The notes below the pieces were generated by a model that searched no databases, was not told the origin of the DNA, and saw only the letters and a list, made by a program, of their open reading frames with translations. A stretch of 64,000 nucleotides of DNA, taken from assembly GCF_003595525.1 (NCBI RefSeq), contig NZ_CP022680.1, positions 1,142,001 to 1,206,000 on the forward strand, given 5' to 3'. Source of the DNA: Streptococcus respiraculi. Its GTDB lineage: Bacteria; Bacillota; Bacilli; Lactobacillales; Streptococcaceae. Positions 56,467 through 64,000 of the stretch are shown here, one piece after another (position 1 is the first letter of the stretch; every line of letters begins with the position of its first letter). The translations under genes were made by a program, and so were the position numbers.

Positions 56467-58506
56467 ATGAAATTAGATAGCCCACAAAGTATTTTTAACA
56501 TGGGAGATACCTCCATTCGTGTGAAGCAGCTAGTTGATGTGAATAGAATTATTTTAAGTCATATTTCAAAGTATATGAAAGATGGTTTGACTTGGGAGAG
56601 AAATACTAGTTTACAGGAAGATTTTTATAAGTCTTTCATCGATGAGATAGTGAGACTTGAGGAGGAGGAAGGCATTGAGCTTTTTAATGACTTCAAAAGA
56701 GCCAAGAATTATACCTTGAATACCTCTAGAATTGGCTTAAGGGGAAGGACTCTGACCAATGCTGTGATGAAAGCGGGTTTTATTACACAACAGAGAAGAC
56801 TCAGTTCAGTAGGTAAAGCTTATTTAAGTCACACTCTAAAAAATGCCGATGCAATTGAAAAGATCCTAGGTCTATCTGAAGACAATCTAGTATATCTGAG
56901 ACAGTTTCTAAAATTACGAGTTTATTCTTCTGAGACTGATAGATATTTTTATAATTTTAGATTTGCATTACTATTTTTATCGAGATATACGAATGTTCCT
57001 CAGAAAGATTTCCTTAAGCTTATTGAATCTATAAAACCTGACCAATCTGAGAAGGAATTAAATGATATTATAGATGAGTATATGCTTACATATAAAAATG
57101 AAGAGCTTTTTGAAGAATTCTATAAACGAGTGTTTGCTCCAACATTGAGATCTAATGAAGAACTACAGAAAGTTAAACTCATGTTTTTAGAAGATGATTT
57201 ATCTGACGAAAATTTTATAAAATATTTTAATAATCGTGATAGCAATGCAACTTCATTACTTTACAAGAGATTTGTTAGTAAATTGCTAGCTTTTCATGAG
57301 CAGAAAAAGGAATCTATATATAACGAAATTATCTTACTTTCTAAAGAGGCTAAGATAAAAAAAGCCTTTGGAGAGAATAGAAATCCATTTATTATTCGAA
57401 ACAAAATGACTATGGAGGAGTTCGTAGAAGAAAATATTGATAACCCTCTTCTCAGTGGTGATGGTTATAAGATATACTTACAATTTATATTTAGTAAGCA
57501 TAATGATTTAATTAGTGAGTACTCAGACATGTGTAGGAGATCTTTTCAAGTTACAGGTCTAATTAGCTTTGAAAACGGATTAGTTAATTTAAATAATGGC
57601 TGGGTAATTTCTCCACTGATAGATCTTCTAGGTGATAAATTCTGTCTTACTGGTGAAGACTTGTATATTAATTATGAACAAAAAGATGATAGTATTTGGT
57701 TTGAGGACTTATCTATAGTCGAGATACTAAATATATCTGAAATAGAAATAGATCTTCTGTATAGTGCCTTAGGCCGTGAATTTGGTATAGATGATCTCAC
57801 TGAGGTTAACAATCTAATCGTAAGAAAACGTGAAGAAGAATATCGTGAATTTATATCTGAGCATTTTCCTATTGATAAAATTATTGATATTTTAGGTTAT
57901 ATAATTGAGAGAGATGATGAGAAAATATTTGGACTAGTGACTGAGAGTGCAACTGTACCTACTATTTATGAATATATCTTGACAATAGCTTGGTACTATA
58001 TTTCAGATAAAAAGAATTACCTAGTGCATAAAGCATTCCAGGTATCTCTTGACGGTAATAAGCTTCCATTGACACATAGAGGTGGTGGTGCTGGTGATAT
58101 TGAAATTGTAAACGAAGATTATTGTCTATTAATTGAAGCTACACTAATGGATATGAATACTCAGAAGCGTGGTGAGCTAGAACCTGTTATTCGACATAGT
58201 ATAAATTTTGCATTGGACAATTTAGAAAGAGAATCGAGAACACTCTTTGTTGCGAATGAGTTAGATAACAATGTATTAAATATTTTTAGGGCTTCACAGT
58301 TTGTTGAATTTAATGGAACTTTGAATTCTGGAACAGTTAAGGGAATCAGCATTTTTGCTTTGACAACTTCAGAAATAATAGCAATTTTAGAAAAGAGGAT
58401 TACGGATATGGAGATACTTCAGACGATGAGCCAGTTTTCAAACTCTTTACCTAATTTTGTGACAAATAACTGGAGAGAAGAGTTTGTAGCTGAATTGTTA
58501 AACTAA
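56467..58506 (+). CDS. AlwI-family type IIS restriction endonuclease
   Basis: A 679-aa enzyme. The C-terminal catalytic region reads LPLTHRGGGAGDIEIVNEDY, then LLIEATLMDMNTQKRGELEP. The Asp of GDIEI, the Glu of IEAT and the Glu of RGELEP are each 13 residues apart, the same spacing as D456, E469 and E482 in the nicking enzyme Nt.BspD6I as I recall it. The N-terminal part (RGRTLTNAVMKAGFITQQRR) fits the DNA-recognition region of AlwI, PleI and MlyI relatives, which recognise GGATC or GAGTC. The exact target here is not known. The matching methyltransferase is at 60437-62563. AAGGAG precedes the ATG. Confidence 0.85.
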   Translation: MKLDSPQSIFNMGDTSIRVKQLVDVNRIILSHISKYMKDGLTWERNTSLQEDFYKSFIDEIVRLEEEEGIELFNDFKRAKNYTLNTSRIGLRGRTLTNAVMKAGFITQQRRLSSVGKAYLSHTLKNADAIEKILGLSEDNLVYLRQFLKLRVYSSETDRYFYNFRFALLFLSRYTNVPQKDFLKLIESIKPDQSEKELNDIIDEYMLTYKNEELFEEFYKRVFAPTLRSNEELQKVKLMFLEDDLSDENFIKYFNNRDSNATSLLYKRFVSKLLAFHEQKKESIYNEIILLSKEAKIKKAFGENRNPFIIRNKMTMEEFVEENIDNPLLSGDGYKIYLQFIFSKHNDLISEYSDMCRRSFQVTGLISFENGLVNLNNGWVISPLIDLLGDKFCLTGEDLYINYEQKDDSIWFEDLSIVEILNISEIEIDLLYSALGREFGIDDLTEVNNLIVRKREEEYREFISEHFPIDKIIDILGYIIERDDEKIFGLVTESATVPTIYEYILTIAWYYISDKKNYLVHKAFQVSLDGNKLPLTHRGGGAGDIEIVNEDYCLLIEATLMDMNTQKRGELEPVIRHSINFALDNLERESRTLFVANELDNNVLNIFRASQFVEFNGTLNSGTVKGISIFALTTSEIIAILEKRITDMEILQTMSQFSNSLPNFVTNNWREEFVAELLN

Positions 58507-58718
58507 ATAGAGGATAATTGTGCTATTTACAATAGATAGATTCTCCTTTGTATCAAAAAAGCCTTCAGAAACAGGTGTTCTCAGGCCTTTGTCCTCAATC
58601 TTTTTTCTTTTACTTGAGAAATAAAAAAACTCTTAATAATGCCGCTATGATATACTCCCCATATAGTAGACAGTGAAAAAACCAACATTCACTAGACACT
58701 AGTAAGGGGAGTTTTCCT

Positions 58719-59393
58719 ATGTCCAAAAGAAGTCCAAAATCAGTAGAAGAAAAGTTAGAAATTGTTTGCTTATTACTTAACCAAGAACAGTCGCTTACTC
58801 AACTCAGTAAACAATATCAGGTCGATAATCAAACAATCCAGTCTTGGAAAATGAAATATGAGAAGTCCGGTATCGACGGTCTTAAGGAGAGTCGAACTCG
58901 GAAACACTACTCGTCTGAGTTAAAAGAACAAGCTGTTCAAGACTATCTAGCTGGTAAAGGTTCCTTAAGAACGATCTGTTCAAACTACCATATCTCTGAC
59001 ACTTATGTTCTCAGAAGTTGGATAAAACGGTATACTAGTGGTAAAGAATTAACATCCACAGGTAAAGGACACAGCCATATGAAGCAAGGACGCAAGACCA
59101 CCTTTGAAGAACGACTTGAGATTGTCAACTACACCATCGCTCACGAGAAAAACTATCCAGCTGCCATTGATAAGTTTGGTGTCTCCTACCAACAAGTTTA
59201 TTCATGGGTACGTAAGTTTGAGGAGAGTGGCTCACAGGGACTCATTGACAGACGTGGAAAAGGGTTGGACAGTAAGCCTAATCTCACTAAAACGGAAGAA
59301 CTTCAACTCAAAATCAAGCAACTGGAAGAACGGAATCGTTATTTAGAAATGGAGGTGGGTCTTCTAAAAAAGTTGGAGGAAATAAAACGGTAA
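58719..59393 (+). CDS. IS3-family transposase OrfA
   Basis: A 224-aa protein with three helix-turn-helix repeats (SLTQLSKQYQVDNQTIQSWK, SLRTICSNYHISDTYVLRSW, AAIDKFGVSYQQVYSWVRKF) and a leucine-zipper end (ELQLKIKQLEERNRYLEMEV). A slippery AAAAAAG (59366-59372) near the end, with GGAGG 11 nt upstream, should allow -1 frameshifting into OrfB. Confidence 0.85.
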   Translation: MSKRSPKSVEEKLEIVCLLLNQEQSLTQLSKQYQVDNQTIQSWKMKYEKSGIDGLKESRTRKHYSSELKEQAVQDYLAGKGSLRTICSNYHISDTYVLRSWIKRYTSGKELTSTGKGHSHMKQGRKTTFEERLEIVNYTIAHEKNYPAAIDKFGVSYQQVYSWVRKFEESGSQGLIDRRGKGLDSKPNLTKTEELQLKIKQLEERNRYLEMEVGLLKKLEEIKR

Positions 59394-60274
59394 AACCGTC
59401 GCTAAGAGCGGGAAAGCACCTTGATACGTTCCAAGTAATTAGCGATTACCATGATAGTTCTATCTCTATCTTATGTCAGATTCTTAAGGTCTCACGTTCA
59501 GGCTATTATAAGTGGCTCAACCACAAAGAGACACAATCTGAACGAGAAAATAAAAAGATTATAGAGGCGATTAAGGAGCGCCACAAGTTCCATAACGGAA
59601 TCCTCGGTTACCGTCGCATGACGACATTCACTAACTGTCGATTCACCACCAACTACAATAAGAAACGGATTCGTCGTCTGATGGGTATTCTTGGCATCCA
59701 ATCTGTTATTCGTCGTGTGAGACATGCTTGTACGAAAGCTGGTGATAGATTCTACGCTGAGAATCTTCTCAATCGGGATTTTACTGCGACAGCGCCGAAT
59801 CAGAAATGGTGCACAGATGTCACCTACTTACAATACGGTCTCGGCGCCAAGGCTTATTTGAGTGCAATCAAGGACCTCTATGATGGCTCGATTATCGCCT
59901 ATGAGATTGGTCACAACAATGATAATCCCTTGGTCATGAAGACTATTAAGAAAGCTCTAGCAGCCAATCCAGGAGCGACACCGCTCATTCATAGTGATCG
60001 TGGCAGTCAGTACACATCAAAAGAATATCGTAACTTTACAACACAGACTGGCATCACTCTATCGATGTCACGAGTTGGGAAATGTATCGACAATGCACCG
60101 ATTGAAAGTTTCTTTGGGCATTTCAAGACAGAGTCTTATCGTCTCAAGAAATACAAGACGTATGAGGAACTAGTCACAGATGTCGAAAGCTATATCCAGT
60201 TTTACAATACACAAAGCTATCAAGCGAAACTAAACAACCTGACTCCTTGGGAATTCAGGAATCAGGTCGCTTAG
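59372..60274 (+). CDS. IS3-family transposase OrfB (DDE integrase fold), read by -1 frameshift
   Basis: The frame is open from the slippery site and the first methionine is at 59618. It shows the IS3 OrfB start (SRSGYYKWLNHKETQSERE), then the catalytic triad: WCTDVTYL (D), HSDRGSQYTS (D) and ESFFGHFKTES (E). It is intact; the normal product is the OrfAB fusion. Confidence 0.85.
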   Translation, partial: VGGNKTVKPSLRAGKHLDTFQVISDYHDSSISILCQILKVSRSGYYKWLNHKETQSERENKKIIEAIKERHKFHNGILGYRRMTTFTNCRFTTNYNKKRIRRLMGILGIQSVIRRVRHACTKAGDRFYAENLLNRDFTATAPNQKWCTDVTYLQYGLGAKAYLSAIKDLYDGSIIAYEIGHNNDNPLVMKTIKKALAANPGATPLIHSDRGSQYTSKEYRNFTTQTGITLSMSRVGKCIDNAPIESFFGHFKTESYRLKKYKTYEELVTDVESYIQFYNTQSYQAKLNNLTPWEFRNQVA

Positions 60275-60436
60275 TATCTTTCATTATTTGACTGTCTACT
60301 TGACAAGGAGCTGTTCACTATATCAGCATTTCCAAGAGTTTCTGTTGTATGGCAGTCAACCCCAAAAATAAACATTTTTCTATCTCTAATAGGGTTTGTC
60401 TATGTTTTGAAATGAGCAATATTAACTACTCATTTT

Positions 60437-62563
60437 TTAGTAGTTAGTTATTAATACTTCAACGGTCTTACCAACCTTCGCTCTTGATTGATAGTTTGAA
60501 TTATTGTAATTAAAATTTAAATAATGAATTTTATATTTTTTTGCCCAATTAATGAGTAATGCATTTTCTTCTCCTTTATGAACGAGTACATTCGATAAAG
60601 CAAATTTTATCCCCGTGTCATTCAATTTATCAAGAGATTCCAGTAAATCTGCTTCATCAGAAAATGTCCATCCACCTGACTCATTGTAAACAGCAGTAGA
60701 AATCAAGTAGGGAGGATCAAGATATACAAAATCGTTGGTATTAAATTTTGTATTTCGAAGTAATTCTCTAAAATCTAATGTTGAAAAAGAAACGTTTCTA
60801 TCTTTAATAAGATCTAAAAAAGTTTTAAGCTTTTTCTCCATTTTTTCATTAAAATCTCGTTTTCCAGTAGGCATGTTAAATTCTCCTTTACTGTTAAATC
60901 GAATTTGATTATTAAATCCAAATACAATCAATATATAAAAAATAAGAGGATTTATTTCTTCGTCAAACAATCCTTTGTTATAGTCATTTCTCAATTTAAG
61001 ATATCTTGACTTATTTACATCTTTTAAACCAGTTGAAGAAGAGACACCATAGTAATCGTAACCATGAAGCTTAGTGTTAGATAAGTTGTAGCTTGAAATT
61101 ATTTTTTCGATATTTTTAATCAATGTTTTCTGATCTGATTTTGCCAAATATTGCAATAACTCAATAATTTTGTAGTTAATATCGTTGATATTATACTTTT
61201 TAGCCGTAATATTTATACTGACATTTGCACCACCTGCAAATACATCATAAAAATTGTCTATGTCTTTAGGGAATAATGGAAGTAATTGTGGTATGAGCTT
61301 TGACTTTCCCCCTGTATAATTAATTGGAGATTGATTGGCTTTAATCTTTACCTTATGCGATTTTTGCGATACCTTGCATAAATAGAGTAATTCTTTATGG
61401 TCATCTATAGTTGTTTTACCAGTAGTAAAGACTTTGAAAGGAGTTTCGAATACTTTAACTTTTCCTTTTTGACTTAGTATTTCAATAATCTCTTCATTTG
61501 AAATTTTAGCGTTAGATCTTCCGTTTCCTTTCTTAGCCATATTATTGTAGGAAACTAAGATATATTTAGCATTAATATTTTCTATTAAATCTGAAAAAGC
61601 TTCAGGAGCTTTAGAGGTTGAATACTTTGATTTTATATGCTCTCTGTTAACCATTTTGAGTGCAATACCAGTTAATTTTGGTTGGGACCAGTCTACGATA
61701 TTCTCAAGAAGATGATAGGCATCTCCATATTGTCTTGAATTATAGGGCGTATCTATATAAACTAAATCAGCTGTTATTTTTCGAACTAAATCATTTGCGT
61801 CTTCACTATAGATTTCATTTTCAACATTTATGTTATTTTCAGGAAGTCGCAAATTTAAAGGAGTATAAGTATCAAGCTTTTTCCGATAAGCATCGTAGTG
61901 TCCAACTGTATTTGCAACTTTGTCCATAGCATATAGTAGTGAGGTAAGGAGAAATGCACGTTCTCTATCGTTGATATTATAAGTATCAATTTTTTCTCTG
62001 ACTGCACCTATCTTTAAAGCATTTTCATAGGAAAAATATTTATCTCCAAAATTGATTGAAACGTAATTATCTTCTATTGGTTTTAAAGTATTAAGTTCAT
62101 TAATTATAGCTTGTAATTTATTGTAATTGACATTTTGGTTACCAAACCAAGTTTTATAGCTAATTACGTTTGAATGAAGAATGTCATTGATAATAATTTT
62201 TTTTCCTTGCTTTCTGAATAAATCAGATACAACCCCAGTACCACCGAAAATATCAGCCACTGTATTGATTCCAGTTGTATTTTCTCTAACCACCTTGCCA
62301 ATGAAGTCTAACATTTTCTGTTTAGAACCTAGATATCTCCTATTACTGATTTGGAGTGGAGTATCATCCGAGTGATGCAAGTTGTTCTTTTTTGTTTTAT
62401 CTTTGATTATTTTTTCAATATTGTTTATATCAGATTGTGACCAAGCATACCAATTTCTAAAATCTTTATCAGGGGCTGGTAAAATCCCCTCTTTTATCCA
62501 GTTTTGAATTGTTTGTCTACTGATATTATACTTAGTCTCGATTTCCTTCGTTGTTAATGTCAT
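60437..62563 (-). CDS. Two-domain adenine-specific DNA methyltransferase with N-terminal HTH (cognate of the AlwI-type enzyme)
   Basis: A 708-aa protein. The N-terminus has a MerR-type helix-turn-helix (EIETKYNISRQTIQNWIKEG). Two Dam-like N6-adenine methylase domains follow. Domain 1 has RRYLGSKQKMLDFI and IDTPYNSRQYGD. Domain 2 has NYTGGKSKLIPQLLPLFP and LDPPYLIS. A fused pair suits an asymmetric type IIS site, each domain protecting one strand, as in M.FokI. The HTH domain may bind the R-M promoters as a repressor. The start was moved to the ATG at 62563, which follows AAAGGTGG; the longer start at 62590 is not supported. Confidence 0.88.
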   Translation of the reverse strand: MTLTTKEIETKYNISRQTIQNWIKEGILPAPDKDFRNWYAWSQSDINNIEKIIKDKTKKNNLHHSDDTPLQISNRRYLGSKQKMLDFIGKVVRENTTGINTVADIFGGTGVVSDLFRKQGKKIIINDILHSNVISYKTWFGNQNVNYNKLQAIINELNTLKPIEDNYVSINFGDKYFSYENALKIGAVREKIDTYNINDRERAFLLTSLLYAMDKVANTVGHYDAYRKKLDTYTPLNLRLPENNINVENEIYSEDANDLVRKITADLVYIDTPYNSRQYGDAYHLLENIVDWSQPKLTGIALKMVNREHIKSKYSTSKAPEAFSDLIENINAKYILVSYNNMAKKGNGRSNAKISNEEIIEILSQKGKVKVFETPFKVFTTGKTTIDDHKELLYLCKVSQKSHKVKIKANQSPINYTGGKSKLIPQLLPLFPKDIDNFYDVFAGGANVSINITAKKYNINDINYKIIELLQYLAKSDQKTLIKNIEKIISSYNLSNTKLHGYDYYGVSSSTGLKDVNKSRYLKLRNDYNKGLFDEEINPLIFYILIVFGFNNQIRFNSKGEFNMPTGKRDFNEKMEKKLKTFLDLIKDRNVSFSTLDFRELLRNTKFNTNDFVYLDPPYLISTAVYNESGGWTFSDEADLLESLDKLNDTGIKFALSNVLVHKGEENALLINWAKKYKIHYLNFNYNNSNYQSRAKVGKTVEVLITNY

Positions 62564-62613
62564 TATTCCACCTTTTATGCAACTATGCATCTATATTATT
62601 TTACAGCTATCCT

Positions 62614-62619
62614 AGTATA
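62614..62619 (-). promoter_or_regulatory. Probable -10 box of the methyltransferase gene
   Basis: On the minus strand TGTTATACT is an extended -10 box about 50 nt before the start codon. A conserved -35 box is not obvious. Confidence 0.45.
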
Positions 62620-62666
62620 ACATAGTGTACAAAATCTGTGAAGTATAAATTGTAAGTTTAATAACT

Positions 62667-62699
62667 AACTAAGATAATTGTGATATAATTATCTTAGTT
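62667..62699. repeat. Perfect 13-bp inverted repeat upstream of the methylase gene
   Basis: AACTAAGATAATT (62667-62679) and AATTATCTTAGTT (62687-62699), spaced by 7 nt, with a TATAAT inside. It may be an operator for the methylase HTH domain or a terminator-like hairpin. The gap 62564-62952 holds no ORF. Confidence 0.6.
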
Positions 62700-62952
62700 A
62701 TCATTCGATATTTTCTAAGTAGATTTAGCTATTTGGTAAAATACGATTTAATTGACGATATTATAGAAGATAAGTTGTATTTTCATGGAGTGAAATGTTG
62801 AATTTTATCAGTAATCTGATAGAATATCACCGAGAAAAATAGAGAACAATATTTAAAAATTAGCACTAGAAAGATAAGCGGCGAGCAATTGGACTTTAAA
62901 TATTATCAGCTCTCAAACCTTACGTTGATTTCCTTAAATGATAGGAGGATAT

Positions 62953-63747
62953 ATGCAAACACAAGAAGAAATGATGACGTTAGTTCCGCAAAAATTACGG
63001 GAGATTGAAAAAGAATATGGTATAGAGGTGCTCTGGGCGGTGGAGTCTGGAAGCCGAGCTTGGGGCTTTGAGTCTCCTGACAGTGATTTTGATGTCCGAT
63101 TTATTTATAAGCGTAAGGCGAAAGATTACCTCAAGCTGACACCCGATAGAGATGTGATTGAGCTACCAATTGATGATACTTGGGATGTGAATGGCTGGGA
63201 TTTGGACAAGGCTTTAAAACTTTTGGCTAAATCCAATCCAACTCTTTTTGAATGGCTACACTCTCCTATTGTTTATGTTAAATCGGATTTTGTGGAAAAA
63301 CTGGCACCATTACTAGAGAATTGCTTTTCTGAAGAGAGAATGATGTATCATTATGTATCAACAGCCAAAGGACAACTGGCAAAATATCTGAGTGGTGATT
63401 TAGTGAGACCCAAGAAATATTTTTATGCCTTACGTCCCATTTTAGCCTGCAAATGGGTGGAGACCTTCCACACTGCACCGCCAGTTTTATTTGATGACTT
63501 GGTGAAAGCTTGTTTACCAGCGGAGTTAGAATCTTCAGTAGAAAAATTATTGGCTATCAAAAGGGCGAGTTCGGAAGCAGCAGAAATAGCTCCTATTTCT
63601 GACCTCCATGCCTATCTTGTAAAATCTATCCAAGAAATTGATACCTACCTACAAAATCAAGCTAGTATACCCAAAGTTGATTGGAATCTACTGAATCAAT
63701 TTTTCTGGACAGAGTTGGAGATTAATACTCATGAGGAAAGGGATTGA
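62953..63747 (+). CDS. Nucleotidyltransferase-domain protein (COG3541/YcgL-like)
   Basis: A 264-aa protein. The Pol-beta nucleotidyltransferase signature is seen as VESGSRAWGFESPDSDFDVR (Gly-Ser-x8-Asp-x-Asp, with the two metal-binding Asp). The remainder (FEWLHSPIVYV, KKYFYALRPILACKW) fits COG3541 proteins. Substrate unknown. ATG 62953 follows AGGAGG (62942-62947); the upstream ATG at 62938 precedes the binding site. Confidence 0.85.
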   Translation: MQTQEEMMTLVPQKLREIEKEYGIEVLWAVESGSRAWGFESPDSDFDVRFIYKRKAKDYLKLTPDRDVIELPIDDTWDVNGWDLDKALKLLAKSNPTLFEWLHSPIVYVKSDFVEKLAPLLENCFSEERMMYHYVSTAKGQLAKYLSGDLVRPKKYFYALRPILACKWVETFHTAPPVLFDDLVKACLPAELESSVEKLLAIKRASSEAAEIAPISDLHAYLVKSIQEIDTYLQNQASIPKVDWNLLNQFFWTELEINTHEERD

Positions 63748-63772
63748 GGTAGACTTATAGAGTAGAAGAAAG

Positions 63773-63814
63773 GCTGTAACGACAGTGAGAAACTATCGTG
63801 GTTACAGCTTTTTT
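63773..63814 (+). terminator. Intrinsic terminator after the nucleotidyltransferase gene
   Basis: GCTGTAAC (63773-63780) pairs with GTTACAGC (63801-63808), followed by TTTTTTT. Confidence 0.75.
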
Positions 63815-63874
63815 TGAGTTTTGTGGTAGAATAAATAGTATTAGAAAAGATAGAATAAGCTAGGAGAGCAATCA

Positions 63875-64000
63875 ATGGATTACTTAAAATATATTGAAAC
63901 AAGCAGATTGATCATTAGGCCACTAGACGTGAACGATTATCATTCATGGCTAGAAGGATTTAACAATAGACATACCTCAATGAGCTCCTTTGATGACGGT
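63875..64000 (+). CDS. N-terminus of a GNAT family acetyltransferase (runs off the window)
   Basis: 42 codons are visible. YIETSRLIIRPLDVNDYHSW is the usual start of RimJ-type GNAT proteins. AGGAG precedes the ATG, and a TAGAAT box lies 38-43 nt upstream. Confidence 0.65.
   Translation, partial: MDYLKYIETSRLIIRPLDVNDYHSWLEGFNNRHTSMSSFDDG

Larger units (their letters stand above)
58665..60300 (+). mobile_element. IS3-family insertion sequence, apparently intact
   Basis: Terminal inverted repeats AGTAGACAGT (58665-58674) and ACTGTCTACT (60291-60300). Two overlapping ORFs encode OrfA and OrfB with a -1 frameshift signal. The IS lies between the restriction and methylase genes. A clear target-site duplication is not evident. 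Confidence 0.8.

Overview
The window looks like a low-GC Gram-positive chromosome, most likely a Streptococcus (S. suis is a good candidate, but species cannot be proven from this stretch). The core-type genes rlmD, an OpuC-type osmoprotectant transporter, a YjbR protein and a nucleotidyltransferase are interrupted by accessory DNA. Three blocks can be recognised.

Block 1 (1571-43246) is an integrative and conjugative element of about 41.7 kb, of the Tn1549/CTn type with a large serine recombinase, inserted in the 3' end of the 23S rRNA methyltransferase gene rlmD. Its ends share GTCGAG. At both ends this hexamer is read in the same codon phase (Val-Glu), so integration swaps the C-termini of RlmD and the recombinase in frame. 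From left to right it holds: the rlmD tail, a CD1845-type membrane protein, a replication initiator-like protein, PcfB and VirD4-like coupling proteins, SSB, Maff2, VirB6, PrgI and VirB4-like proteins, a CD1108 cell-wall hydrolase, DUF4315, a CD1107 surface protein, topoisomerase III, an AbrB plus AlbA_2/ATPase gene pair, a giant (about 2908 aa) methylase/SNF2-helicase protein with a second gene nested in another frame, a second SSB-like protein, an XRE regulator plus a 1249-aa KAP/YobI-like membrane P-loop NTPase, relaxase and MobC on the minus strand, a probable oriT, a TetR-controlled cargo operon (two half-size ABC transporters plus a complete ECF transporter), a sigma-like protein, a 55-aa protein and the recombinase. 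No known antibiotic-resistance gene is seen. Many ICE genes are preceded at 25-45 nt by a terminator-like hairpin, which suggests control by attenuation or antitermination.

Block 2 (43274-48106) is chromosome-like. It carries the displaced rlmD terminator, a MarR gene with two palindromic operators, the opuCB-CC-CA-CD genes and a YjbR-type protein.

Block 3 (48236-62953) is a patchwork of accessory genes: an unknown 443-aa protein, a broken DUF6994-like gene, a HIT protein, an orphan NucA/NucB nuclease toxin tip with a frameshifted DUF2625-like immunity gene, remnants of an IS3-family element and of a large serine recombinase, an HNH (DUF1524) protein, and an AlwI-family type IIS restriction enzyme. 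An intact-looking IS3-family element separates that enzyme from a convergent two-domain adenine methyltransferase with an N-terminal HTH. The window ends with a nucleotidyltransferase-domain gene and the start of a GNAT acetyltransferase gene.

The candidates for something new are the XRE-KAP/YobI pair, the tail swap between RlmD and the recombinase, the gene nested in the giant helicase gene, and the repeated leader hairpins of the ICE.
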